A stretch of DNA of 15,785 bases. It comes from Pyrodictium delaneyi (GTDB lineage Archaea > Thermoproteota > Thermoprotei_A > Sulfolobales > Pyrodictiaceae). This document shows, piece by piece, positions 7,330-14,457 of this stretch. Numbering within the stretch: the first letter of the stretch is position 1; each line of letters opens with the position of its first letter. A program made the translations under genes and the position numbers. A model generated the notes under the pieces. The model saw only the letters and a program-made list of their open reading frames with translations. It was not told where the DNA came from and searched no databases. The stretch spans positions 1 through 15,785 of the forward strand of contig DQVR01000040.1 in NCBI GenBank assembly GCA_015661645.1. The letters are read 5' to 3'.

Positions 7330-7674
7330 TATGAAATCACCGCAGTAGAGTATTACTAATTAACATATATAAGGATAACTTATATAATAACGTTAACAAT
7401 GGCTCAGACTATCCAGCTATGGCTATAATCAATATATACAACAATATCACAGTTAATTAAAATTCTTACAAATGCTAGTCCACTGTATATCTAAACTAGA
7501 ACTCGATTAAGTCTATGTTTATATTTCTTAATTATATATATTAAAGTATAATTGTGATAGTGTATAGTGACTAGCCTCTTGATATCTATAAGACTGATAT
7601 TGTAGAACTGTGGAATGAATACCCGAAGAGAACTGAACATATATTTGTAACGCATACTGACTGGATATAGTATG
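7330..7674. other. AT-rich intergenic region beside the tRNA-Arg 3' end
   Basis: Apart from the surface-protein promoter at its left end, I see no gene, tRNA or clear repeat in these 345 bases. The DNA is much richer in A and T than the enzyme genes to the right and continues the AT-rich character of the surface-protein gene. Confidence 0.6.
7364..7374 (-). promoter_or_regulatory. TATA box of the surface-protein gene
   Basis: The minus strand reads CCTTATATATG, centred about 40 bases before the GTG at 7329. That predicts a start near 7343 and a leader of roughly 14 bases carrying the Shine-Dalgarno sequence GGTGAT. Confidence 0.55.
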
Positions 7675-7752
<78 letters not shown>

Positions 7753-7753
7753 A

Positions 7754-7775
7754 GCCAGCCCTTTGGCGGGCTGGC
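7754..7775 (-). other. Perfect 8-bp GC-rich hairpin immediately before the tRNA 5' end
   Basis: The arms are gccagccc (7754-7761) and gggctggc (7768-7775) with a six-base loop. The hairpin ends one base before the first tRNA nucleotide at 7752. It could be a processing signal, or a terminator-like structure for the isomerase transcript. No T-run follows it. Confidence 0.5.
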
Positions 7776-7844
7776 GTGGATCCTCCGGGTGTACTGTGCC
7801 GGTGTCTAGTGGGGGTTCTATTACTCCTTTGCTCCTGCCGGGCG

Positions 7845-8621
7845 CTATTGCTGGCTCTTCTTTTCTGCGGCTTTTGCGAGTGCTTCGGCTAGCTCTAGGA
7901 GTTTTGCTTCGGGGTCTTTGGCTTTCATGATTGCTGATGCTACTAGGACGCCGTTGGCGCCGAGCTTTATGGCTGTGGCTGCGTCTTCTCCGGTTGTTAT
8001 GCCTGCTCCTGCTAGTATGGGTATGTCTGGGTTCACCATGCGTACTAGCTGTATGGTTGACGTTATGATTTCGGGCTTGGCTTTTGAGACTGGTACGCCG
8101 GTGCCTATGAGTTCTGGTGGCTCTATGGCTATCATCGTGGGGGATAGTATTGCCGCGGCGGCTGCTGCTGTAGGTGTGTCTGCGCAGACGAGTGTCTCGA
8201 GGCCTAGCTGTGTGGCGCGCCGGACTATTGTGTCTATGTCGCTTAGCCTGATGCGGTGCTCGCTGTGGTTTAGTAGGGTGCCTTTTGCGCCAGCTTCTTT
8301 CAATGCCTCTAGGGGGAGGTAGCCGGTGTGGGCACCGGGTTCTACTGGGTCGGCGTGCTGTGCATAGACCACTGCCTTGTCGGTCGACTCGCTTATTCGC
8401 ACAATTTCTGTGGCCGGTACGGCTAGTATAAAGCGGATTATGCCGTCATACTCCTCTGCGAGCTTCTCAGCTGTAAGCGCTACTGCTAGCCCGGTTTCGC
8501 CGAACGCTGTAGGGTAGGCCTTGTAGTTGACGGCCAGTACAGGTACACTCTTGTGGTCTCTCGTTGCCTCTCTGCGGGATGTATAGTACGCGTGGAGCGA
8601 TGAGAGTAGAACTGTGCCCAT
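7845..8621 (-). CDS. tpiA: Triosephosphate isomerase
   Basis: The enzyme interconverts dihydroxyacetone phosphate and glyceraldehyde 3-phosphate in the cytoplasm, serving glycolysis and gluconeogenesis. The protein is an archaeal-type TIM barrel. Asn32 and Lys34 lie in VNYKAYP, the electrophilic His119 in LLNHSEHR, the catalytic base Glu167 in IEPPELIGTG, and the phosphate-binding end in GAGITTGEDA. At 258 residues it is longer than the 220-230 usual in archaea because of about 24 extra N-terminal residues before the first strand. No ATG, GTG or TTG lies between those residues and the barrel, so the ATG at 8621 is the only plausible start; a GGAG lies about 12 bases upstream. It follows the FBP aldolase/phosphatase gene on the same strand, placing consecutive gluconeogenic steps side by side. 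Confidence 0.96.
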   Translation of the reverse strand: MGTVLLSSLHAYYTSRREATRDHKSVPVLAVNYKAYPTAFGETGLAVALTAEKLAEEYDGIIRFILAVPATEIVRISESTDKAVVYAQHADPVEPGAHTGYLPLEALKEAGAKGTLLNHSEHRIRLSDIDTIVRRATQLGLETLVCADTPTAAAAAAILSPTMIAIEPPELIGTGVPVSKAKPEIITSTIQLVRMVNPDIPILAGAGITTGEDAATAIKLGANGVLVASAIMKAKDPEAKLLELAEALAKAAEKKSQQ

Positions 8622-8830
8622 GGCTTACACGCTCCATAGGCTTTCCTCGCGTGCCGCGGAGGCTGCGCTTTGACCCTAGGTGCTTAGCCGCCCTGCTGCT
8701 AGAGTAAGGACGAGGGTTCTATTAATTAGAGTTGGGAACGTACTACGCAAGCATACACAAGCTGGCGAGAATAACCTCTACGAGAGACGGAGGTCTGTGC
8801 AGGAATTCGTACATCCTGCTTGCCCAGTGG

Positions 8831-8846
8831 GGTAAAAACCCGAAAG
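8831..8846 (-). terminator. T-run terminator after FBP aldolase/phosphatase
   Basis: Just past the stop codon the minus strand reads TTTCGGGTTTTTACCC, with five consecutive T residues inside a short GGGT/ACCC inverted repeat. T-runs of this type end archaeal transcripts. The same CGGGTTTTT string follows the Glu/Trp microprotein gene. Confidence 0.55.
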
Positions 8847-8851
8847 GAGGT

Positions 8852-10009
8852 CTACTTGTGGGCCTCGCCCTGTGACTTAGCCTGCCCGGCTTTGGTGTAG
8901 TCCTTGGCTTCTACGAAGCGGTTCTTGAGCTTCTCTAGTACCTGTGGCATAGTTGTGTACTCCATGTCCTCGGGGCTTAGCCTGTGCGGCATGAATGGGC
9001 CGTGGCGCCTCATGTAGTCGGCTATCTGCTGCGCCAGACGGCGTGCCTCGTCGAATGCTGGGTCGTCGAAGAGGTCCACTGGGCCTATGAGTCTACCTCT
9101 GGTTATGTTGAAGCCCAGGGCTATTATCCTTGGTGGGCCATCGAACCTAGTACACTTTGCGTCGCGTAGGCCAACGGGCATTAGTGGGCCCCAGTGGCTG
9201 CCTCTCATCCAGCCCGCTACGAGGTGCGGAAAGCTGAATGGCTCCAGTATCTCGCCTAGCGCGGGGAACCCGCTCTGAGCGCGTACTATAGCTACTGGGT
9301 CGTCCTTGCCTACGTAGCGGCCTGCTATTAGGTTTAGCTTCTCGCTGCTTACTACAGCTGCTATCTTATTGTCACGCTTCCTATATATCCTCTTTATGAC
9401 GTAGCGGCTCGGCGTGCCTATAAGTGCTAGTAGATCATACATCTCCTCGGGTGCGTTCAACACCACGTACTTGCCCTCGTAAAGGTCTAGCACCTCGAAC
9501 TTGAAGCCGTCATGCATCTTGGGGTCTATTACTAGGCCTGCTGTGTTGAAGGGGTCAGCGAATATTCTGAACATAGGGAAGTTGAAGGCACCTGGCTCGG
9601 TCTTGTCGGCCATGAATACTACTATTGGCTCGCTGGGCCTCTCTTCAAACTCCATCTCGGCTACTCCCGGACCTAGGCCACGGACGTTGCCGGAGAACGC
9701 GTCGCTCAAGAGGTCTTGACCGGCTGCGTAGAGGCCTAGCTCCTTGGCGACCTCTGCTGCCTTCTTGAACGCGTCCCACGCTAGGCCGTGTATGTCGGGG
9801 CTGTCAACACCCTTACGATGAGTCATTATCAGTTCTAGGTCATCGCCTACATGAGTTACATAGTAGTCTATGATTAGACCCTTTCTCTTAGCCTCTGCTA
9901 GGACGCGGGCAGCAGCAGCCATAGTGTCTGGATGCACTTTGTGGTGGCCCGCTATGCTACCAATATCAGCCTTTATCACGCTGACTGTCACAAGTCTCTC
10001 GTTGTTCAT
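8852..10009 (-). CDS. fbp: Bifunctional fructose-1,6-bisphosphate aldolase/phosphatase
   Basis: This archaeal gluconeogenic enzyme condenses the two triose phosphates to fructose 1,6-bisphosphate and then removes the 1-phosphate in a single active site. Numbered from the ATG at 10009 (385 residues, normal for the family), the metal-binding residues are visible: Asp15 and His22 in KADIGSIAGHH, Asp56-Asp57 in VGDDLEL, Gln98 in GQDLLSD and Asp135 in MADKTEPG. The Tyr232/Lys235 pair in RYVGKDDP matches the Schiff-base lysine and its neighbouring tyrosine. The frame stays open to 10096, but a TATA box at 10044-10052 lies inside that extension, so the shorter start is right. The gene precedes triosephosphate isomerase, which supplies its substrates. 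Cytoplasmic; assignment is firm. Confidence 0.96.
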   Translation of the reverse strand: MNNERLVTVSVIKADIGSIAGHHKVHPDTMAAAARVLAEAKRKGLIIDYYVTHVGDDLELIMTHRKGVDSPDIHGLAWDAFKKAAEVAKELGLYAAGQDLLSDAFSGNVRGLGPGVAEMEFEERPSEPIVVFMADKTEPGAFNFPMFRIFADPFNTAGLVIDPKMHDGFKFEVLDLYEGKYVVLNAPEEMYDLLALIGTPSRYVIKRIYRKRDNKIAAVVSSEKLNLIAGRYVGKDDPVAIVRAQSGFPALGEILEPFSFPHLVAGWMRGSHWGPLMPVGLRDAKCTRFDGPPRIIALGFNITRGRLIGPVDLFDDPAFDEARRLAQQIADYMRRHGPFMPHRLSPEDMEYTTMPQVLEKLKNRFVEAKDYTKAGQAKSQGEAHK

Positions 10010-10043
10010 GACCCCTGGCACCAGGTAGCCTATCGTGAGCCGG

Positions 10044-10052
10044 TTGTATAAG
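10044..10052 (-). promoter_or_regulatory. TATA box of the FBP aldolase/phosphatase gene
   Basis: The minus strand reads CTTATACAA after a GC-rich AAAGGGG element. Its centre lies 38 bases before the ATG at 10009, giving a leader of roughly 12 bases. Confidence 0.6.
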
Positions 10053-10096
10053 CCCCTTTCGTAGCGTGAGTGTATACACGGTCGGTATCCCGACAC

Positions 10097-10879
10097 TTAG
10101 CGTTAGACTTCAGCCTACTGTAGCTGTCAAACTAAGTATAACAAGCAAAAGAACTAAGAATTGAATAAAGAAGTTATTTAGGTAGTACTGAACGAGCTTG
10201 CTGCACATATCCTAGACTCCTCTATGGCTAGCTATAGCTACTAGATAGTTACTAAGAAATGCTTAGTATATACTATGCAGTAGAAATGAATAATCTGGCC
10301 CTCCCGTAGACAGGCGATACAGCGAAGAGAGCACGTTCCTGCTATAGCCTGTCAGGTGAGAATAGCGAGTTACACTATGTGTAGAAGTAGTAAGAGAACT
10401 CATATATAGTGCTAATATGTTTGACATGTAGGACACATTGTCCATGAAGTTACCATTAGGTTAGGCGATATATGCTTCGCATCATCAGTAGTACAGGTGA
10501 TAGCATACCAACTTGACTATGAACAGAACAGGATACTTGCAGCAACAGTAACATACGTGTACACACAATAGATTACATTTACATAGTACAGAAATACTGT
10601 AAAATGTACAACGTACATAGAATCTTTAGGTTATTATATTTTGCTCAATGGTGTACATATTGGTCGATAGTGTTGACAGTACTAGAAGTAGTTGAATAAA
10701 CTGGTATGCCTTCTATACTGGCTGTAGAGCCATGCGTAGTCTAGCATCATGGCTAGAAGCAGATAATATGGAATTATGAAGCGTGTTTACTGCTCCGGTC
10801 TTGTAGCAGACATAGATTTGTTTGTGGGCGCGGTGTGTACGGCTATGCATCCGAGCCATGCTTAGCCACAAGAGTGCTC
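10097..10879. other. AT-rich intergenic region with short inverted repeats
   Basis: I see no credible gene, tRNA or CRISPR in these 780 bases; short frames here lack start signals and protein-like composition. Two neighbouring inverted repeats are present: tacag-aaata-ctgta at 10587-10601 and atgtac-aac-gtacat at 10604-10618. The region separates the 3' end of the basic 205-residue gene from the FBP aldolase/phosphatase promoter. Confidence 0.55.
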
Positions 10880-11497
10880 CTATAGTTTTCCTCCTTGCTC
10901 AGCTAGCCTAATAGCGTGCTCTCTACTGATAAGGTGAAGGCTTGTGCCGAGAGATGAAGCCAGTTCCTGTAACGCGTAGAGGAGTAGCGGTAGCTCTCCC
11001 CAGACCTTTTTGCCTCTAAGCTTCTGGGCTAGGCGGGAAAGCCTTTTCCCTATGTAGCGTGCTAGTGTCTTTAGCGCGTCTTTGACCTTAACGGCCAGGT
11101 TCACGGCCTCTCTCCTAGCTAGCCTCTTTGACCCGGTTGTGTAGCCTTTAGGGGCATAAAGGATGTACATGATGTCGGCAGAGTTGAAGACCCGGCCTCT
11201 AAGCCTGGCTACGTGGCTGCGGAGGCGCCGTATCCTGCGTAGTAGCTGGCTTGGTGAAACTGGTCGGCTTTCCTGTGTGCTCGTGTAGAGTGCCACTACT
11301 AGGGGGTTGCTTGCAGGCAGTTGCAGTGTCAGAATTGTTATAGTGTAGTCTCTTGTCTGGTCGAGACGTGTCACGCCAGCTAGTAGCGGGTTTACTATTC
11401 TCCATGCCGCGTAGTACCGTCTAGCCCCTCTTAATAGGGGGAGTAGTAGCTCGTTGAGTGTTGCTAGGCGTTGCTGGCGTCGCTGGGCTGGGTGCAT
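10880..11497 (-). CDS. Unassigned basic 205-residue protein
   Basis: I do not recognise this family. The protein is rich in Arg and Leu: QLLRRIRRLRSHVARLRG lies near residues 84-101 and RYIGKRLSRLAQKLRGKK near 147-164, suggesting basic helices that could bind nucleic acid. Between them lies FNSADIMYILYAPKGYTTGSK, the most strand-like and perhaps conserved portion. No signal peptide or membrane segment is seen. The ATG at 11497 follows AAGGGG with very short spacing. It lies downstream of the ABCE1 gene on the same strand, but a hairpin and 165 bases separate them. Codon use resembles that of the neighbouring enzymes, which supports coding. Nucleic-acid binding is only an inference from charge. 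Confidence 0.7.
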   Translation of the reverse strand: MHPAQRRQQRLATLNELLLPLLRGARRYYAAWRIVNPLLAGVTRLDQTRDYTITILTLQLPASNPLVVALYTSTQESRPVSPSQLLRRIRRLRSHVARLRGRVFNSADIMYILYAPKGYTTGSKRLARREAVNLAVKVKDALKTLARYIGKRLSRLAQKLRGKKVWGELPLLLYALQELASSLGTSLHLISREHAIRLAEQGGKL

Positions 11498-11613
11498 AAC
11501 CCCTTATTCCCGTACTAGAGGCTGGGGCGGGATGATGGCTTTGTGGATATGAAAGCCTAGTTCTCCTGAGAAGAAATGGCTGAGGCGGGCTCCTGGTATC
11601 AGTATGGCTGTTT

Positions 11614-11644
11614 CCTGTCAGGGTGGATTCTTTATCCTGACAGG
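11614..11644 (-). terminator. Perfect 9-bp hairpin downstream of ABCE1
   Basis: The arms cctgtcagg (11614-11622) and cctgacagg (11636-11644) are exact complements around a 13-base loop. The hairpin begins 18 bases after the ABCE1 stop codon. It may mark the 3' end of the transcript or protect it. There is no strong T-run behind it. Confidence 0.5.
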
Positions 11645-11662
11645 CTGTGGAGGCTCTGTGCG

Positions 11663-13498
11663 CTATTCTTCTTCCTTCTCTTCCCTCTCGCCTGGCCTAG
11701 GGATGTAGTAGTATTTGCCTAGACGTTTCTGCATACGGTCAAGGAAGCTGTCCTCCTTGTTGATCCGTGGTCTTCCGGTCTCTGGGTCTTTTCGTATAGT
11801 TATGCCGAGCTCACGAAGGAACAGGTTCATGCCCTCAGGGAGTAGTAGTGGCCTAGAGGCTCTGCCATGGCTGCCTGGTGTGCCAGTGAATACGAGTATC
11901 CGGTTAGCTATATAGTCTTGGACGGCTATGTCGTGCTCCACTATTATGGCGGCCGCGCCTCGCGCCTCTGTGAGCCTACGTATAGCCTTGGCCACGGAAA
12001 GCCGCTCTTCTACGTCTAGATACGCCGAGGGCTCGTCGAGCAGGTATATGTCGGCCTCTATAGCTAGCGCCGTGGCCACGGCAACCTTCTGTAGCTCGCC
12101 GCCGCTGAGCTCAGACACCCTTCTGTCGAGTAGTCGGTCGACGCGTAGCCTCCTAACTATCTCAACATTTAGCCAAGAGCCGGGCGAGAGCGTTGACGGG
12201 TTAGCGTCTCTCAGCAGCTGTTCTACGGTGGTGTCGCCAAAGGCGTCGGGGTTTACATACTGTGGCTTGTAGCTTATCCGTAGTTGGCCTTCGGGCTTGT
12301 CTATGTTGCCCTCGGCTGGCTTAATCTCCCCTGCTAGGGTGCGCACAAAAGTAGTCTTGCCTATACCGTTTGGCCCGACTACGCCTAGGACCTCTCCCTC
12401 GTGGAGCTCGCCGGGCTCTGTCTCGAGGATGAAGCCGCCTAGACGTATGACTAGCCGGCTCCAGCCTATATAGTGCCGCGCTTCCTGGAGCTGTTGCTGT
12501 GTGAAGCTGATAGTGTATCTTATGGGCTCGCTCCTTATCCTCATGTTCTCGGCTGGTAGGTAGCCTTTGAGGAAGTGGTTTATCCCTGCACGGACTCCGT
12601 AGGGCTTAGAGGCTATACCGTAGACCCCCGGCTCACCATACATCACGACTACGTGGTCTGATAGGTAGTCGAGCATAGCTATATCGTGCTCTACGACAAC
12701 AACGTAGCTATTACTGGGCACGTAGCGGCGTATGGTCCTCGCGGCGCGGATGCGTTCACGTATATCCAGGTAGCTACTAGGCTCGTCGAACAGATAGAGG
12801 TTAGCGTCCTTGCTTAGAACTGCGGCTATTAGGAAGCGCTGCAGTTCTCCACCGCTAAGCTGGCGTATATCCCGGTCGAGGAGGTGTGCTATGTTAAGCT
12901 CCTTGGCTAGCTCCTTCCATATTCCACGCTCGTCTGCCTTTTCTAGGAGAACGGCGAGCTTGCCGCGTACACGCCGTGGTATCATGTCGACATACTGTAT
13001 CTTGTGAGCGGCTCTTATCTTGCCCTCGGCGAGCATACTAAAGTAGTTCTGTAGCTCGGTGCCCCGGAACTGTTTGATAACCTCGTCCCAGCTGGGAGGC
13101 TGGCCCTCGGTCCTACCTAGGTTAGGGCGTAGCTCCCCTGCCAGTATGCGCAGAGCAGTAGACTTGCCGGCCCCGTTCTTACCTATGACGCCCAGTATCT
13201 TGCCCTCACGGGGTATAGGTAGGCCGTAGAGCTTGAACCCGTTCACACCATACCGGTGAACAAGCATGCGCTCCAGCTCGTCTGGCAGGTTTACAATGCT
13301 TATAGCCTTAAAGGGACACTTCTTTACGCAGATACCGCAGCCTATACAAGTCTCCTCGTATATGACGGGCTTCCTGCGCGTCTTGTCCATTTCTATAGCG
13401 GTTCCTCCGGTCAGGTTTACAGGGCAGAACGCTATGCACTCCTGGTTACACTTACTGGGCTTACAAAGCTCATAGTCGATGACAGCAACCCTTGTCAC
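11663..13498 (-). CDS. ABCE1 (Rli1) ribosome-recycling ATPase
   Basis: This cytoplasmic twin ATPase splits the ribosome after termination together with aRF1 or aPelota. The 611 residues show the full family layout. Two [4Fe-4S] clusters use Cys12/17/21/25 and Cys51/54/57/61. The first nucleotide-binding domain has Walker A GKNGAGKST (106-114), signature LSGGELQ (214-220), Walker B LYLFDEPS and H-loop VEHD. The second has GPNGIGKTT (375-383), LSGGELQ (464-470) and YLLDEPSAYLD. A short acidic tail REEKEEE ends the protein. The GTG at 13498 is the start because MTRVAVIDYELC is the conserved N-terminus; GGGG lies about eight bases upstream. Candidate TATA sites are at 13534-13543 and 13586-13595. 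No deviation from the family is visible. Confidence 0.98.
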   Translation of the reverse strand: MTRVAVIDYELCKPSKCNQECIAFCPVNLTGGTAIEMDKTRRKPVIYEETCIGCGICVKKCPFKAISIVNLPDELERMLVHRYGVNGFKLYGLPIPREGKILGVIGKNGAGKSTALRILAGELRPNLGRTEGQPPSWDEVIKQFRGTELQNYFSMLAEGKIRAAHKIQYVDMIPRRVRGKLAVLLEKADERGIWKELAKELNIAHLLDRDIRQLSGGELQRFLIAAVLSKDANLYLFDEPSSYLDIRERIRAARTIRRYVPSNSYVVVVEHDIAMLDYLSDHVVVMYGEPGVYGIASKPYGVRAGINHFLKGYLPAENMRIRSEPIRYTISFTQQQLQEARHYIGWSRLVIRLGGFILETEPGELHEGEVLGVVGPNGIGKTTFVRTLAGEIKPAEGNIDKPEGQLRISYKPQYVNPDAFGDTTVEQLLRDANPSTLSPGSWLNVEIVRRLRVDRLLDRRVSELSGGELQKVAVATALAIEADIYLLDEPSAYLDVEERLSVAKAIRRLTEARGAAAIIVEHDIAVQDYIANRILVFTGTPGSHGRASRPLLLPEGMNLFLRELGITIRKDPETGRPRINKEDSFLDRMQKRLGKYYYIPRPGEREEKEEE

Positions 13499-13533
13499 TG
13501 TGCAGCCCCAGGGCCCAGGGCCTGCAGAACAGG

Positions 13534-13543
13534 CTCATAAGAC
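13534..13543 (-). promoter_or_regulatory. Candidate TATA box of the ABCE1 gene
   Basis: The minus strand reads GTCTTATGAG, centred about 40 bases before the GTG start, predicting a leader of roughly 14 bases. A second TATA-like site, GCTATATACC at 13586-13595, would give a leader near 70 bases. Confidence 0.35.
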
Positions 13544-13712
13544 TCTACTGAGTCCTCTTATAGTGTAGAGAGCGGCATAGGGGGCGGTATATAGCCCGGC
13601 AGTAGAACAGGTTATAAGGGCTAGATGGCGTCCACTACCTACAGCGGCTGGCAATGGGGAGTGGTGACGGCACAGAGCCACTCCTCGGGATAGTCTCTGC
13701 CTCAATCCCTTC

Positions 13713-13723
13713 AAAAACCCGGG
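13713..13723 (-). terminator. T-run terminator after the Glu/Trp microprotein
   Basis: The minus strand reads CCCGGGTTTTTGA about 45 bases past the microprotein stop codon. It closes the phosphoribosyltransferase-Cgi121-microprotein strand before the divergent spacer to ABCE1. Confidence 0.5.
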
Positions 13724-13726
13724 GAG

Positions 13727-13960
13727 CTAGGCTGTGAAGAAAGGCAAGGTATGCCGACACAGTGCTACCATTCTTCCTCTTCCCACTCTTCCTCCTCTTC
13801 TTCCCACCACTCCTCTTCTTCCTCTTCCTCTTCCCACCATTCCTCCTCTTCGTCTAGGATAAGCCATTTCATCGTGAGCCACCACGGTTAATCGGTTCCA
13901 TGCTTCAGCTATGCTTGGAGCTTCTTTAATTGTTTCCCCATAGGTTTCCAGACTAGTCAT
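13727..13960 (-). CDS. Alternative overlapping 77-residue frame
   Basis: This frame begins 17 bases after the stop of the Cgi121-like gene, with no clear Shine-Dalgarno site. Its first part, SLETYGETIKEAPSIAEAWN, is protein-like and amphipathic. From residue 35 it turns into Arg/Gly runs that are the out-of-frame reading of the Glu/Trp microprotein gene. It could be a genuine small protein, the ancestral N-terminus of the microprotein joined to it by a +1 shift, or chance. I favour the Glu/Trp frame as the expressed one. Confidence 0.25.
   Translation of the reverse strand: MTSLETYGETIKEAPSIAEAWNRLTVVAHDEMAYPRRRGGMVGRGRGRRGVVGRRGGRVGRGRMVALCRHTLPFFTA
13765..13872 (-). CDS. Glu/Trp microprotein (35 residues)
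   Basis: The peptide begins MKWLILDEEEEWW and continues as eight Glu, two Trp, six Glu, one Trp, four Glu and a final Trp, a composition near 63% Glu and 20% Trp. I know of no function for it. Coding is supported because GAA and GAG alternate freely, so the variation is synonymous in this frame, whereas in the overlapping frame it would swap Arg and Gly. GTGGTGG (13879-13885) lies six bases before the ATG, and a TATA-like CAATTAAAG at 13924-13932 would give a leader of about 30 bases. An overlapping 77-codon frame starts at 13960; its first 30 codons look protein-like, its end is an Arg/Gly shadow. The gene follows the Cgi121-like gene. An acidic mimic of nucleic acid or a binding tail are possible roles. 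Confidence 0.6.
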   Translation of the reverse strand: MKWLILDEEEEWWEEEEEEEEWWEEEEEEWEEEEW

Positions 13961-13977
13961 TAGGAATCAAAAGATGT

Positions 13978-14457
13978 TTACTCGCTCTCCGACATGCGGT
14001 ATATGCGCTCCTCGATAGGAAATACTGCTAGACGGGTTATCCTGAAACGGTTGCTACACTCGGTACGTGTGCACGTATCTAAAGGCTCAAGATCTCCTGG
14101 GATGGATATATCTAGATCGTGACCGGCTCTATGGGCTATGGCTACTACCACATGCTCGCCGTGCTTGGGCCCGTACTCGTTAAGTACGCGGGCTATGTTT
14201 CTCTGGCCGGCCAGATAGAGGAGTACATCGATGCCAGGGTTCCTTGCGATACCGAAGCCGTGGACACGGGCAGCATAGGCGGATAGAACGACTGATGCTA
14301 TCTCCCATGCGCAGTACTGCTTAGCAAGCTTGGCTGGTACTATTGATGCAAGGACCCCGCTACTCCATGTACCGCGTAGGTGTTGTTCGAGGCTACTGCT
14401 ATGTCTTGTACAGTAAAGCTTTACAGCTACGCTACCTACTCCCGGTAGAGTCTGCAC
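13978..14457 (-). CDS. Cgi121-like subunit of the KEOPS tRNA-modification complex
   Basis: KEOPS (Kae1, Bud32, Pcc1, Cgi121) makes the t6A base at position 37 of ANN-decoding tRNAs; Cgi121 activates Bud32 and helps bind tRNA. The protein carries the Cgi121 pattern: an N-terminal strand VAVKLYCTRH with HLRG, then GIDVLLYLAGQRNIARVLNEYG followed by EHVVVAIAH. The C-terminal tail is longer than usual and contains a CTRTEC pair of cysteines. The frame opens at a GTG at 14505, but that start would overlap the upstream gene by 74 bases; the GTG at 14457 leaves a 26-base overlap and still includes the whole domain, so I use it with reservation. It is transcribed with the phosphoribosyltransferase gene upstream. 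No other KEOPS gene lies in the window. Assignment is by motif resemblance. Confidence 0.72.
   Translation of the reverse strand: MQTLPGVGSVAVKLYCTRHSSSLEQHLRGTWSSGVLASIVPAKLAKQYCAWEIASVVLSAYAARVHGFGIARNPGIDVLLYLAGQRNIARVLNEYGPKHGEHVVVAIAHRAGHDLDISIPGDLEPLDTCTRTECSNRFRITRLAVFPIEERIYRMSESE

Noticed and set aside
10263..10445. Minus-strand 60-codon frame in the AT-rich gap
   Set aside because: It is low-complexity Ser/Tyr/Leu composition expected from AT-rich DNA, with no Shine-Dalgarno or TATA support.
10440..10500. tgatgatg on the minus strand as a C box
   Set aside because: No D or D' CTGA box lies at a suitable distance.
11530..11580. Possible C/D box guide RNA (gatgatgg followed by ctga motifs) between the basic 205-residue gene and ABCE1
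   Set aside because: The C box deviates at its last base and the spacing of the internal C'/D' boxes does not fit the usual archaeal layout.
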